Source of the DNA: Bactrocera neohumeralis
Taxonomy: Eukaryota; Arthropoda; Insecta; Diptera; Tephritidae
NCBI RefSeq assembly: GCF_024586455.1
Contig: NC_065921.1
Span: 1,674,001-1,738,000 of the forward strand
Direction of reading: 5' to 3'
Length of the DNA stretch: 64,000 nt
The position numbers and the translations under genes are program-made. Each line of letters starts with the position of its first letter. The first letter of the stretch is position 1. This document shows positions 11,245 to 24,984 of this stretch, piece after piece. Under the pieces are notes generated by a model, which was not told the origin of the DNA, did not search any database, and was given only the letters and a program-made list of their open reading frames with translations.

Positions 11245-14200
11245 CTGAAATGAGATGGCAAACACAAATATTATAGACTGAGCAGTGAGCAAATGTATGT
11301 ACGGTATGTAAAGAAAGGAAAAATCGAGAAAAGTGAAAGGAAACAATAACCAGAAAATCAGGTAAGTGGTTAAGTAACAGAAAAGTGAAAGCAAAGGGCA
11401 TTAAGCTCACTGAGAGCTCAAGGCAACATCAATGGTCATATGCACTTTTATGTGACATATGTATTCGTTTACACAGCTCTGCGTGTATGTGTGTGTGTGT
11501 GAGTGTGTGCAAATATGTCCAGAAAGGATCGTAAAATCGTTGAGGAAATGAGAGCCAATCTGGCAACAAATTGATAAGAAATTCAGTCAGCAGAACACGG
11601 TGGACAAATAGTGATGAAAAGTATAACAACACATTCGAGCTCAAGTTTATGCGCTGCCACACATCCTTTCAGGGCCCTTGGGCGCTCCACACTTCATTGC
11701 TTGTCCACTTGTGCTGCAGGTAAGTGCCTTCATCCTTCTCCACTCAGGCGAAAAGTGGAAGACCACCACCGAAGCGATTGGCCGCATAGCTTTTGGTCTC
11801 GTAAACACAAACGGTTAGCATTTGGCTTCGTTGCTGCTGCTGCTTAAAAATTTAAATTGGTTTCAAGTTGCCCTCTTTATGGCTAAATAATCCGCAATTT
11901 GCGAGAAAATGAAATTTCACATTTTGGCATTTTCGTTACTTGCTCCACATCCACCTCCACCTCCACCTTTTACTCCATCGAGGTAAAATACCTCTCCTCA
12001 AAGTCCAACGTGACTTACACTGCATGCCTGCGTACATATGTGTTGGTGTGTCTCCAGCGTGTTCACACAAACACACAGTGCTGAACATAGTGGATGTGAG
12101 AATTGAAGCTAATCCTGCTGTGTGGAAGCTCATGCATCCGCTCGGTGTTAAGCAGTTACAAAGGCGTCGGTCCGATTGTAGTGGATAGTGAACGCACAGA
12201 TAGGAGCACGAGTACGCTGCTTCTTGGCGCATATAAATATTTATATTTTAAACACACAAAGTGGACACAAATGGGGTTCGATGGAAGTAATTGGCAAGCT
12301 GATTTTCTTTTGTGTGTTCAATCTTGACTTTGTTCAACATATATGCGTAAGTATGTATGTGTGTTAATTCACAAAATTTGTCGACAATACATTCTGGTTT
12401 TAGGGGTTTCCCTAGGCACTTAAAAGGTAGCTGAATGGTTCCGGAATACACGAACTAATAAAGTTCAATGTCAGCACGCTTTTTATGCTAGGTGGAATGG
12501 AGCCGGAATAATCCTAGTGTGATCGAGGAAGTGTAGTGCTTTTCGATTTAGCTCAAAAATATAGTAGAGTTTAAATCAATCAAGTGGAACTGTGAGTTGT
12601 TCATTTCTCCCAAAACGTGGCTAACGACTAATGTTTTATTTTGCCGACGACTGCCATGAGATTGGGCCAAGTGGCGCACTACTTAACTTAGACCGATTAT
12701 TAGCGTTTTGATATGTACATTCTGAAGAGAAACCAAATCAACAAAAACCAGAAGACTGGCTGGCAGCTGTTTCAGTAGCGAATAGATCAAGCGTCTGTAA
12801 AATTCTTTCAAAGAAATTGAGAATTTTATGAGAGGATAAAATAAGAGAGTGATGTTGAGGAATCCATAGCAGTTGTTGCTTGATTAACGCTGAAATTTTG
12901 AATACACACACATATGTACATTCACATGGCTAAAGAAATCAAATAGTAAATGCCCCAATGTATGCTACTATTAAATGTAGTTATGCCCCAAGCTTTAATA
13001 AAAGTGTGCAAAACAGGAAAAACTAAAAAAAGCCCCCTGGCCAAACTCTTACCTCCCATTTTGGATGAAACAACAAAACGCCTCGCTCTAACACAATATT
13101 TCCTTCGAATATATGTAATAAAAAGAGAAAAAGCAGTGATAGTAAACCTACTCGCTGTGGCTTACTGAAAATGGGAAACAGGCAATTGAGTAAATTGGTA
13201 AGTGAGTGAGCAAAGCAAGCTTGGTTGACCCTTTTCGAGTTGTGGCTCACCAAAATGCGGTACAGACGAGTGGTTACTTGTGTTAGTTGATTTGCTTGAT
13301 TGGATACAGAGTAGGCGTTGAATTTCATTTGCTTGGGATTAGTTGGCGCACAAGTTCACTCTTGACGTTTTGAAACAGTTAAGTAGGCGAGTAGCATGTT
13401 GGGCACTGTGTCGAACTTAAATAAGGGAAATTTGTGGCGAATACGAGAAAGGTTTGAAAGATACTTTCAAGTATTGCCCTACGAAGAGTAACAAAAATTT
13501 TGCATATTATAACATCAACATCTGTTGGAGTCAAAGCTTCCTCTTTGATTGATATCGAACTCTGTCACTTCCTTACTACCACAACAGAAGATCACGACTA
13601 GAAATGTTTCTAATAATATGGTGATCGATCGTTATGAAGATAGTCGCCAATAAACTTCAAAAGGCCTGTTAATTACCATTAATTCGTCTCGACTCAGCAC
13701 AGTTGCGTAATAATATCGGTGCAACAACTAGCATGTCGTGTGCGGCACTAGAAATTTAATGAATGTTTCAGCACATTAACAATGTTGCTGTTGATACTTA
13801 ACACAATTGTAAAAATTAAGTGCTACAAAAGCACAAACATGCTCACCAACTCGACTACAGCAGCAGTGGTGAAGTGGGCGCGTGTGTGTCTGTGTCCCAT
13901 TTTAAGTGCTCAACTAGGCGTACGCGGCGTATGAGCAACCCAAATGACGCCGCCAGCACAGAGCAACCGCATTTTAATCCAGCAATTTAAGCAATTAGAC
14001 AGTTGATGTGTTTAATTAGTATTATACACACAATGACATTTCAAAGTAGACACACAACATTTTTGGCCTCAACTTTTGACAACAATTTGGGATTTGCTGC
14101 TACTTTTTTACCCAATTAAAATCGCGTACAGCTCGGCTCGAGCGGTGACTAAAAAGACCAAAGCAAAAATGTTGAGAAAAAAAACTTAAAAGCTACAATG

Positions 14201-17200
14201 AGCTCATTAGCTTGCCTTATCATTAACAGTTTTTCGCTTGCCTTGTGTTGTGTGCGCTGGTTCTTCATTCGGCTTTTGAGCGCTTTCAAAGCATCAGCGT
14301 GATTTCATGAAAATTTTGGTACGCTATGCGACGCTGCTTGACGCTGTTGTTACTTGCTTGTATGAGACGTTGGTGGGCGGAGCGACTGCTGGCGCACGCA
14401 CCGGTGCGCACACCCGCCCACATGCGAACGTGTTTATTCTAAGCTCGAAGCCATTGAAAAACGGCTTGTCATAGTTGCCTAACTCCAAACCACTCACTCA
14501 GCCTCCCACACATGCTATACACTCGCATGTACATACATATATGTGAGTACATGTGTGCGTGTATATTTGTGGCTTTTATTCGATGATTGCTGGCTTTCAT
14601 TTATGTACCGACATGTGATTTATCGCATAAAACTCGGCAGATGCAGGCGGATTTGTAGCGGCTGTATTAATTTATGCAAGAAATGAGTTGGGCAGTGTAC
14701 ATGTATACGTACGCGTATGCGTGTGTGCGTGTTCTGTGGCACAAGCGCGCGCTAGAACCCGTTCTGTGCTAATTCGGGCTTTTGACTGACTGTAAAGATT
14801 TGTTTTGCTGACAGCCGCAAAATGCTCGCTTCAATGGCTGAGTGGCTGAGTGGTTGAAGTTGAATTGTCGATGACAGCGTATTTGAATGGACGAATAAAT
14901 GGCTCGCTTGGATTGATTGTTCTCGGTTAGAAGAGTTGAGAATGTTTCATTTGTAATTGAGGCTTTTGTATACTTTTGTTAGCCAACAACAATGCTGGTG
15001 GAAAATCAAGGATTCGCCCCATTTCGCATTAGTAGCCTCAATGATTTTCCAAGCAGCAAGCTCTAAGTAAATGAACCGCAAATGAAAGGGTTTACAAATG
15101 GCAAGATTCGGTTAAAACGTCATACATATGTATAATATTATTCTTGATTTGCTGCAAACGCATTGTTTTGTGATTGTGAAAGGTTCTATTGGCATTCGGT
15201 TATTCATTACTCGCAGCATACAGCACACACCAGAGCACAGGTGAGTGGAATGTGTGTGTATGTGTATTACTTCTAAAATTTACAGAAAAAGTCAGATTTA
15301 ATTTAATAGAAACGTGCTTTCTACGGCTGTTGTGCCCCAGAAGGTCCAAGTAATTCGAACGCTCTCCAGCATAAACAGTAGTGTTGAGGTATTTTAAACT
15401 TTGGTATACATTGTCACTAAAATGGCTTTAAAAATGATTGAAATTCTGTTTTGTTTTTTATTCGTTTTTGAATAAATTTGTGACCTCTTTCTGCAACCCA
15501 CTGAGATTTGAAAATGAAAAGTAGTTTGCAACCGAAGCGGAAATACTAGAAATGGCTGCAGAGGCACCAGAACAATTCCATTTCTGAAATGGTAGGTCGT
15601 CATTTTCTCCCCTCTCCCTATGTGGGACATACCAGCTATCGGGAAAAATAAATTTTCAGTTATATTAAATCACCAGCGAATAAAACGAAATCGCATCTAA
15701 TTCTAAATTCAGAATATTTGGTTTCCAGTAAATATTATTGTTTGCCGAAAATGTTTATTGCCTTTGACAAATGCTTAAAACAAGACATACATATGCATGA
15801 GATTGGGTTTCAGTTGTACATACATACCTACATATGCATGTGTGCTTAACTGTTCATGCTTACACGTTAATGAATGTGTGTGCAAAGCATAACAATACGA
15901 CACCTGCGTTAATTAATGCCACAAACAGTGTAAACTTTTTCAAGTTCGTTTTATGTTTTCGTTGGAACAACATGCAGCGCTCTTATATGCCTATGAAAAC
16001 AAAAGGACCTTGTGAGGCAAACAAATTAATTTTTAGCTTTAAAAGCTTGAAAATGTACTACAAGCAGAAATCGAAGCGGCAGGAACCGCTCTGAGGAAGC
16101 TCAAGCGGAAATGAAACCATGCCGAGCCTAAAGAGCATTCCGATTTCAATTTTGCTCCAAACAGGCCGGTTGAATTCCATTTCATTTGGTGAACAACGAT
16201 TTAATGCCCAAAGAGCGAGTAATTAATTTGTTTGTAATATGAAACATCTTTCGCACTTCGAGATCCATTAACGTGTGTTCAAGTGCGTGTTTTTGTCGCA
16301 CATAATAACATAAGTACATATCCATATACATATGTGTGTCCATGTCGCGTGGAAACTGCGAGGCAAGCAATTATGCCCCAACTCTCGAGTGTAGAGTTAT
16401 GACACAATGACTATCGCATAATTCCCTGCAATGCCGCATCGCCTAAAAGCATATGGCACTCATCTACATAGAAGGGGAGGAGGGGCAAGAGAACGGAGTA
16501 CGCGTGGCAGCACATGCATGGAGACGTGCTTGGGCGGCAGTATTGAAGGACACTTAAGCAGCGCAATCATATGCCAACAAACATAAGTGGTCAGCTTAGG
16601 CAACAGAAGTCCTCAGTTGGTGTCTAATATGGCACATAAGCACCAGGGCTGGGACGGCGAACGAAAATCACTTTATTGGCGCTATCAAGTTACATTAAAT
16701 GCTTGCTTTTTCCTCAGTTAGTTGTTTTGTTTTTCCGAAAGAAATGTATGGCAAAGTAAGCAGAAATATTTGTGCATTTCAGCCGCTATTGACCGATAGG
16801 GAGAGCGAAGGACATTACGTAAACCTTGTAACCATGCTAGTTTCTGAGTGACCATCCATAAGAGAATCAGTACGAATCCATAGCATGCGATCTCGGTCAA
16901 AGTACACTGATAACGAGGCTCTCAGAAGCAGAAATTTTAAAGCCTTCGTGAGCCGAATACACAAAGTTAATAACAATCATTGGAAAAATTGGATTTCACA
17001 CCAACTTCCCATATAAATTATAAAAAAATTGCGCATAGCAAGCGATGGGCTGGGGCGAAATTCAACGGCTCAGCGTTGTGGTCATTAATTATGTGCTATT
17101 GCTAAGAGGATTTTCAATTTAAATTCAGCCAATTAACTTCACCGCTCGACCGTAAAATTAAACAGCTGTTGCGCGTTCCTCACTCACACATTCCGGTTGG

Positions 17201-18689
17201 CTGTCTGCTACTAGTTCATGCTTTCATCAAATGGCCATCGGTTTTATGGCACACGAACAAATAATTTTTATACCAGAGAACAATTTTTTGATATGCGAAA
17301 GAAATTTCGACTAATGATGAGAAAAAGGTGGAAGAATATAAGATTTAATTTTTGCTTCGGGTATCCTACAAAAAGTTCCTTTGAAGAGTTAGTAAAAATT
17401 AGTGTACGACCTCGCCTTCTGAGAATTATAATGCATCTTATCAATCTAAGAGACTCTTTTGTTTTTAAAAGTTATACATTTCCTGAAGATGCAAAACGTA
17501 ATAAAACCCTTGAAGTTATGCTTTGTCAGCTGAGAATCTAAATTTCCGATTGCGATCCGAACTTAGTCCTGCCCTTCTAGTTGTTTAATGTTTAATAACC
17601 AGCGAAGCCGGTTAATGATATTGCTTGGCTATTATTTAGTACATTGTAGAATAATGAAATGCGCAACGGAATTATGAAGAAACCAAAAAAGTAATATTCA
17701 AGGAAAATTTATATTCTGACTTGTTGTAACGCAGAGGATGCCTGTGCTTAGTGCAGCAGAGGTGGTGAGTCAGACTACCAGTGAATATAATGCTTGCACT
17801 TCATGAAAGTGAAGAAAGGTCAATAAAAAGCGGATTACGGTAGCGATGATGAAGGTGCGCCTTATTCACTTTCTTATTCGTCCTTAATCTGTTATTTTTA
17901 ACTCCAAGAAATGCCAAGCAAAAAAAAAAAGCAGCAAATGCTTTGTTAAACCACAACTTAGTACAACAACAGAGTTGAATTTGAGTTTTGCTTTTATTTT
18001 TCGGCTTTTGTAATTATATTCCTTTAAGGTGATGAAAACTAATGAAAATTCGCAAGCATAAAATAGCGAGAAAAGCGCTTGCTTCAGCAAAATAATATAA
18101 ACAAATCAAAATTAAAAGGCTTAAAGCCTTTTAGGCAGAGCAAAACGAACCTTAAATTGATTGCGATAAAAATAACTAAATGCAAAAGACTTAAAATTCC
18201 GAACAGAATTGATGAGGCATGATAAAATGCAAAACACAGAATGACGATGTGTGTATGTTTGTTGACTTTTTGAGCTTTGCGATACACAAATTGCGAACCT
18301 TTTATTTCTTGGATTTCATTAGACGTGAAGGGAAAAGTTATTTGCACTTTTCTACAATTTAAAAATAGCTGCTTCGCTAGCTTTAACGTCTTAAGTATTA
18401 AATATTTTCAATGAATAAAGTTTTTATAAAGGCGAGCTTAACACCTTACGTCTCTTTTCTAGACTTCAAATATCTTGGGGCTAAATTTCTGAGACTTTTA
18501 TGAAAAGCTTTAGTTAATATTTGAAGTAAAGTTTTTTCTTTTTCAAAGTGTTTTGTTGTTGCTGACACATGCAAAACATGGTGCTAACCTTACGGCGAGG
18601 CAGGCATGTGGATCTAACGCTGTCCAAAGCTCGCGATATGAAGACGCCTGGGCGTCAGATCCTGGGGATGCAAGTTAGGTATCATTAGA

Positions 18690-19055
18690 TGGCTGTATAC
18701 CACGATTGTAAGGCCTATTGTCACTTATAGAGATGTTGCTTGGGCAGCCAAGGCAACGCATTCTTCGGTAGGGCTTAAACTATCGAAGCTGTAAAGGCTC
18801 GCCTGTGACTGTGCTTCATAGGCAATGCGCACATGCCCGACTGCAGCGCTTGAAGTGATGCTGGAACTCACATCGCAGCATCTGGTAATTAAACAGATAG
18901 CGAAATATACCATGCTGCTAATGTCAGCAAAGGGTTTCATTGAAGGGAAGATAATGTGGTCTCGACAGATGAAGGCCCTAAGGGGAAAACACACCCCTGG
19001 CCCTTCTTCCAAGGGACGGCGTTACGAAGAGGATGAACTTCACAAAGAATTTTAG
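18690..19055 (+). mobile_element. Non-LTR retrotransposon remnant (Jockey/R1-like, after the reverse transcriptase)
   Basis: One plus-strand frame reads WLYTTIVRPIVTYRDVAWAA, two stops, then AMRTCPTAALEVMLELTSQH and LVIKQIAKYTMLLMSAK. This is the characteristic segment between reverse transcriptase and RNase H in Jockey- and R1-type elements (usual form IVRPILLYGxxVWW, then TPxxALExLLxLxPL). Related sequence may begin near 18590. In-frame stops show that it is dead. No 3' tail is identified. Confidence 0.75.
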
Positions 19056-19904
19056 AGTTACTCTCGGCAGCAAGACAGAATGGAATTACTCCACGCTTGA
19101 TACTCTGCTGAGAGACAGTACTATTCAGTGACCTTGGTGACCAAATATGATATAGGAGAGGGCACAAAAGACCCTAGGTCGCGGTGCAATACCTCATTAT
19201 TATTAAATATCTATATATCTATCTATGGAGCCGTTATCGTTAAATACTATACAGCAAATGATTTCGTTGAAGCAGACGGTGGTGGGTATTCAGAGTTCCA
19301 GGAGTCTCAAAACTTCAAGGCTGACGAAGGAAACACTACCTTGCAACCGCATAAGAAGAATATTTAGCATAAGATTGTGCCAGTTCGAGTTGGAGACAAG
19401 TCGGAGAAAGAGATCAGATAAAGGCCGGCGGACAGTTAGTAGGAGTTTGAGGTGTCGCATCTGATAGTTCATTAATCGGTGGACTTCCGCAAATGAAAGA
19501 GGCTTGCCATAGGTGAGGTAAGTAACCACATTGTTGTTTTAACTTGTTGTGCTTCAGTTGTCCACAATGGTTTGCTTCCAGAGCGAAATTTGCATTTTTA
19601 GACATCAGCTGATGGTTTTTTTTTCTTAAGCATTTTTATTGTAATATAAGTTTTCTATTTTTTGGAGTGTTTGTTTTACATTTTCCTTTTTTTTAAGTTA
19701 TTTTAATCTGTTTGAATTAAATATCGGGTCACTGGTGGGCGCTAAGTTCAAATGATGGGCAAAAGTTTTCAGTTGGAAAAATCTTAGGCAACACAAAAGG
19801 CACGAAAGATTATAACGAAGAGAATCCGAAAAATAAACAACTGAAAAACCGAAATAAAGAATTAAATGCATATAACCAACTGATACGCATAAACTTACAC
19901 ACAG

Positions 19905-19922
19905 CTGTGTGTGTGTGTGTGT
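19905..19922. repeat. (TG)n microsatellite
   Basis: Nine uninterrupted TG/GT units inside an intron. Confidence 0.9.
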
Positions 19923-22187
19923 ATGAGCGGGTATTTCTTACTTAACATTTATTATAGGCGACCGTTCCCCCAAGCAGTGTTTATGTGCAGTGCTCTTTTA
20001 TTGCGCCACTAAGCTCAACTGCCCGTCAAAACACAGCTGCTATTCATCAATTCGCATTCGTCCAGTACGTAAGTCAGCGAGCGAAGCCTTCAGCTGCCCA
20101 ACCATTCATCTTCGCTACAACAAATCTATCTGTCCATCACTTCGCTCTCATATCAGACGCTTCAGAAGTTGCCTTCGCTTAGATGTGGCAGCATAAAGCC
20201 GACATTCACTTGCCAGACCTTAAGGAGTTCGCTCCGCTCTTCAGGCTGTCATTTTTACTTAACTAATCTTTCGATTTTTTTCGCTGTCTTGCCTCACTCA
20301 AGTGCACGCGCACAAGTACCCACTGAGGCTCACGCATTTTCGGTTGGATATACAGAACACTTGTGGCCAGTTTGTGTCCGTTTATTCGCTTGTGAGCATC
20401 CGTCGGTAAATCATGTTAAACATGTGTAGTTGAACTTGTTTTGGTAGCTCTTGTAGCTGTGTTAAGTTTTGTTAAGAAGCCCAGAATCAAGACGGAAAGC
20501 ACCAGCATCGAAATACCAATAAAAGCTACGGCACCGTATTTTGGGATGTGCCACCTTTTGTGGCATGTTTTATTTAAATTCGGCAGCATTCGCTTGAAAC
20601 GCCCGATTGACGTGCAGAGGAAGAATAACTTACTTAATTTTAGGCATGGTCCTCGTTATTTTATCAAAGATACCGCATTGTGTATTATTCACATGTGATA
20701 TCAATTAGTTCAATGCAATTTCTATATTAAGATTTGAATTCTAACAAATATAGCTTCTTCGATATCTCCATCTCCATAAATCCGTCATCATATGTGACTT
20801 CATTACTATTTTTATTTTAAATAATCATGTTTTATTTTCGAAACTGTACTAAGCGTTGCCTTAAGATCTTTACAAGTCCTTGAGCTTATTATCTAACTAA
20901 TGCTTTTCAACAATGACAACGAAAATTTCTCGTCCAAGCTATTTGTGCGAGCTCTTTTGGTGACATTAGACACGCTTTGAAATTTTTCCAATCAAGAAAA
21001 TTTATTTACTTTGAAAAAGTTGGCAGTGGTTCCCAACTTTTTGTGCATTAAAGTTCACTTTCAGCGTCACTTTTATTAGTTTTATCTTTAATTTCCGACC
21101 AGTTTTACTTCGCACTTTTGCTTCCCGTTTTTTCATCTGCTCTGTGTGTGCATCTTCATTATCTTAGTTGGTAATTGTTTTGCTGCCGAGTAATTTTTTC
21201 AGCACTTTTTTGCCGCTTTCTTTTCACATTGCACTTTGAATTACTTTTCGTTTTATTTTTGCGCTGTGTTAGATTTGTTGTTATTGTGTTGCTGTTATTT
21301 GCCTGAATTTGGTTTTTAATTTATTGCACAATTTCCGCATAGTAACTCTTCGTGCCAACCCTTCTCGGCCCCCCGCCACTCGAGGAGCAGGAACATTTTT
21401 CTTCTGGTCCCAACCGCAACCCATCTCGTGTCGGTGGTGTTCTCAGCTGCCACCACTAACGCACGGACAGACTACAAAACGGCATGCCAGCAATTGTGGT
21501 TGCGCAATTGGACTTCATTACGCCTGACATTAAATTTTGTGGTTGACCATTTATAGTCACTGACCCACCGCAGCTCAGCCGCATCTGCTTCACTTCACCA
21601 ACTGCGTCGGACCCGCCGCCCATAGACCGAGCAATCAACAAAAAATACCAATGGGAACTGCAAAAAGTATTGCAATTAGTTATTTCGCTACCTCTCCGTC
21701 CGCCTCCACAGTGTTTGTGTGCTTTACCCGGTGTTCGGAATGGAAATTTGTGGGGAAACCAGGTCGGCATCACTGCGTTCAGTGCTGCAAAGCAATTAAG
21801 CTAATGAAAGCATTAATGTTGGCGCAAATTTTATCCAAACAGCGGTAAGTGAGTAGTGAGTGAGAATCTCCACGCCCCCACTAGACGCCGCTTCGATGTT
21901 CGTCTGATGTGATATTAATTCATAAAAACGAAATTCGCATTGTATTTGTGCAGTTTATTGACCGAGAGTCAAGTCCGCACGGCCACGAAGCTGTGGAGCT
22001 GGCGAGTTAAGATGAAGCTCAAATTTACCCGCATTTATTTGTTACAGCTATTCCATCAGCATCCGGATTTATTTGTGGTTTGTGGAGTTGTGGCGAATAT
22101 GTGGGTGTGTGTGTGGGTGTGCGCGTGTGTTTACATTGAAAGCAATGTTGCAGGAAACATGTTGGTTTTGTATTAATTGCCACTCAC

Positions 22188-22325
22188 CTGATTATTATTG
22201 CCGGTCACATCGATTGGCCGTGGCCGCCGCCTGTGTATGCGTTTACGTGCCGTCTGGTAGATTTTCCAATAGAGGGCCAAAATGACGAGTAGCGGCACGT
22301 AAAACGTGCAGCAAGTGGCGAAGAC
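22188..22325 (-). CDS. 5-HT1A: 5-HT1A coding exon: TM5 and start of third intracellular loop
   Basis: 46 codons, phase 0 at both ends. Encodes TM5 VFATCCTFYVPLLVILALYW with the conserved TM5 proline in FYVP. The basic membrane-proximal start of the third loop follows, KIYQTARKRIHRRRPRP, a region that in this receptor class contributes to G-protein coupling. The exon ends DVTGNNNQ. The acceptor is CCTTGCAG|GTC and the donor CAG|GTGAGTG. It is too short to stand out as a long open frame and was read by eye from the sequence. Confidence 0.94.
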
Positions 22326-23585
22326 CTGCAAGGTAATTAAGAGCTCAATGTACTCATGTTGTCAATCGATAATATATGTATATATGTAGACATTTGCAAG
22401 TGTTCCGAAAAACACCGAGTTTTACAAGTTAGTTTTAAGGAGGTTACTAGATGTTATGGCCTTAGCATGCTCAGGGTCGCATTATTATGAAAACTAAAGC
22501 GATAATTTCAGTGAAAATCGATATCTGTAGTACTTAATGCTCATCTACTGGTGTTTGGTGTGAGCTTGATCTAGACTAGAACTTAAAGTTACGAGAAGGT
22601 GGTCACACTGATTAATACAGGGTTTGTCTGGAAAGTAATGGGACTGAGCCGATTTAAAAAGTGTATTGAACCAATCGTTGCAATTATTTAAAAACTTTTA
22701 AAATATAGACTCCCTCTGCGTCGATGCAGCGTTGCCAGCGCGATTTCCAAGCGTTGAGAGCCAAGGTGCATGCTGTTTGGATCCCCTCTGTCGTCTCAAA
22801 ATGCTTGCCTTTCATCCGTCTTTTCAGGCAAGGAAAAAAAAATTCCGGCTGGCCGGGGGGCTGTAGGACGGCAGCTGAAGCGTTGGGATACCGGCCTTGG
22901 TTAGGTAGCTGTTAACAAGAATAACGGTGTGAGCCTTGGTGTTGTCGTGGTGCAAATTCCAATCGGCAGCGATGTCTTATCGGACCGATTGACCCTTCGT
23001 TTCAGTCTCTTAAAGACTTTCACGTAAAACTTGGCATTGACGGTTTGTCCAGGAGGAACAAATTCATGGTGAGCGATGCATTTGATGTTCAAAAAAAAAA
23101 CACTGAGCATCGTTTCCACTTTGGATTTGCTCATTCTTCTGGTCTTCATCAGCGACCTATTCCAGGCCCTCCAAAAAGGCCTGGTGGCACTGAAACACAA
23201 CACTTCTTGCTAAAGCAACATCTGGGTAAGCCTGTTTGATCATATCAAACGTCTCTGTCGCAGATTTACCGAGTTTCACACAGAATTTAATCGCGTACCT
23301 CTGCTCTAACGAACGCTGCATTTTCAGCTTGCACCACTCAGAGAAACACGTCGCGCGAAAATGTTTGTCCGGACTCCCCAGGTGCTCGGAGACAGCTGAC
23401 TGGCTGCTCGATCGTTAGCTAGGAACGCCCTTTACCGAATACTGTCGGTTCGAAGTACAGTCGTGGCGGGAGAAAATTAGTCCTATTACTTTCGGGACAA
23501 ACCCTATCTTTTGTGTTTATATGTATATATGTATACTTCCAAACTGTGTGTGTGTGTGTATTTGCCGCATCTGAGCATAACTCAC
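22326..23585 (-). other. 5-HT1A intron between TM4 and TM5 exons (1.26 kb)
   Basis: About 70 percent of this intron is the mariner at 22618-23505. Without that insertion it would be roughly 370 bp. A (TG)n run lies at 23545-23560, just inside the donor. Confidence 0.9.
22618..23505 (-). mobile_element. Internally deleted mariner element (CAGGGT-end family)
   Basis: Inverted ends: AGGGTTTGTCTGGAAAGTAA at left, and AGGGTTTGTCCCGAAAGTAA when the right end is reverse-complemented. The minus strand carries an N-terminal DNA-binding region (FCVKLGKSATETFDMIKQAY, near 23300-23230). It jumps to RMSKSKVETMLSVFF, EFVPPGQTVNAKFYVKVFKR and a decayed HHDN region near 22940, then the C-terminal part with a KRRMKGKHFE-like segment near 22810. 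The segment with the first catalytic Asp (TGDE) is missing, and frameshifts are present, so it cannot encode active transposase. A TA precedes the left end at 22616-22617; the right flank is changed. Confidence 0.85.
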
Positions 23586-23775
23586 CTGATATGAGACATC
23601 TTGTGAAACCATACACTTTTGTTGTTCTATACGCTGCAAGTAATCGGGATCCTTCCAGCCGAATTGTGGCGCCAACGACACTATAACAGCCGCCGACCAC
23701 ACAGAGAAGATCATAAGAAAGACACGCTTACTTGTGCGCGAATGGATGTAATCGATGTTAGTCACCGCCCAATAT
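23586..23775 (-). CDS. 5-HT1A: 5-HT1A coding exon: DRY end, second intracellular loop, TM4, second extracellular loop
   Basis: Begins with the last base of the split Arg codon, then YWAVTNIDYIHSRTSKR, TM4 VFLMIFSVWSAAVIVSLAPQF, and the second extracellular loop GWKDPDYLQRIEQQKCMVSQ. The Cys of KCMVSQ is the expected partner of the TM3 disulfide. The exon ends DVSYQ at CAG|GTGAGT (donor 23585-23580). The acceptor is CTCTTTCAG|A. Reading through the donor would add about 20 unrelated residues and stop, so the spliced form is clearly the functional one. The exon lies 36 kb from the preceding one and 1.26 kb from the next. Confidence 0.95.
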
Positions 23776-24984
23776 CTGAAAGAGAAGCACAAAGGAGAGT
23801 GCATTAGTGTCATGAAAACAATGATTAAGGCGAGATAAATAACGTTACAATACGAGCTTCATTCGAACGTGTATAAAAGTGGGAAAAAACATTTTCAGTT
23901 ACTTAGATATCGACTTCAATATTTTATCTCGCTCTTTAAGCCGTGGAAGACCAAAGAAGCAGCAACACGAAAACTCAATCGACTTACACACACGTTCGTA
24001 TGCACGTACGTTGCAAAAACTGTTGCGAAACTATTACAATAACGAAAGTGTTGGCAGCATCGACAACAACACAAAAACAGCCTTTACTGACACTGATGGT
24101 GGCAAAAAATGTGCGGAACAATAAATAGCAGCGAAAAAAATGGCGGAATAGATGGCGAGGAAGACTTCTACAGACATCGCGGGACGATGGCGTGGAAGTT
24201 CGTAGTAACTGTGTGCATCCGAAATGGGAATATGCAGCACCGTGTTGCAAAGTGTTGCCACTTTGGCATGCCGTTAGCATATCCGGCATTAAAACACATA
24301 TGTGTGTACGTACAGAGTCGAACAACGCGTGCTTGCCCCCAGATTGCGCTTATAAAAAATATGGGGCAGCCCAGTTCCTACATTTTTCGATTTGTTGGCG
24401 GTCTGAAAATTCTCGTTTTTCTATTGTTTCCGAAAAGTTTGCGTTGCCATGCATCAACTCTCAGCCAATGTCCGAGTGTAAAAAATCAAATTTCTGCCAA
24501 CAAGAAATGAAAGTAGAGGAACCACTATTTCGACACAATCAGGGCTTTCCGTTTTCACCGTACTTTTGCTTTGATTCGCTTCAATTTAAACTGGCGTGAT
24601 CTTATACATATGTATATGTATTTGAAGGCCCTATTATGCAAACGTTGAATAAGCCTGGTCCTCGTGATATAAAATATGCAGGGCCTGGATCAGAAAATTG
24701 TTTTCTTTTAGCCGTCGCCCCTCCGTGGAGAAAAGCATGCCTTCGAGCGCAGAAGAGTACATTTTTCGATATCTAAGACATGTTTTCACATATTCCTCAG
24801 ATATCTCAAAAAGTCAAACTTTTCGATTCCTCGGTTTCTGGCGCTCGATTTCTCGATTTAAACTCAACCTAGCACCACAGAGCGAAGGCTCTTTATATGA
24901 TTCAATTGTATTGCTAACGGTTGATTATCATTGGCACACCTTTATGGTTTTGATGAGATATCGAGGAAGCTTTCTTCCTCTTTA

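Larger units (their letters stand above)
11245..22187 (-). other. 5-HT1A intron after TM5 (10.9 kb)
   Basis: Bounded by GTGAGTG (22187-22181) and the acceptor at 11245. Contents recognised: a (TG)-rich tract near 11480-11506, a non-LTR retrotransposon remnant at 18690-19055, and a (TG)n run at 19905-19922. The reading frames in 11429-16370, 17218-18347 and 19128-21848 have no domain I recognise and no coding texture; I treat them as chance. Confidence 0.85.
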
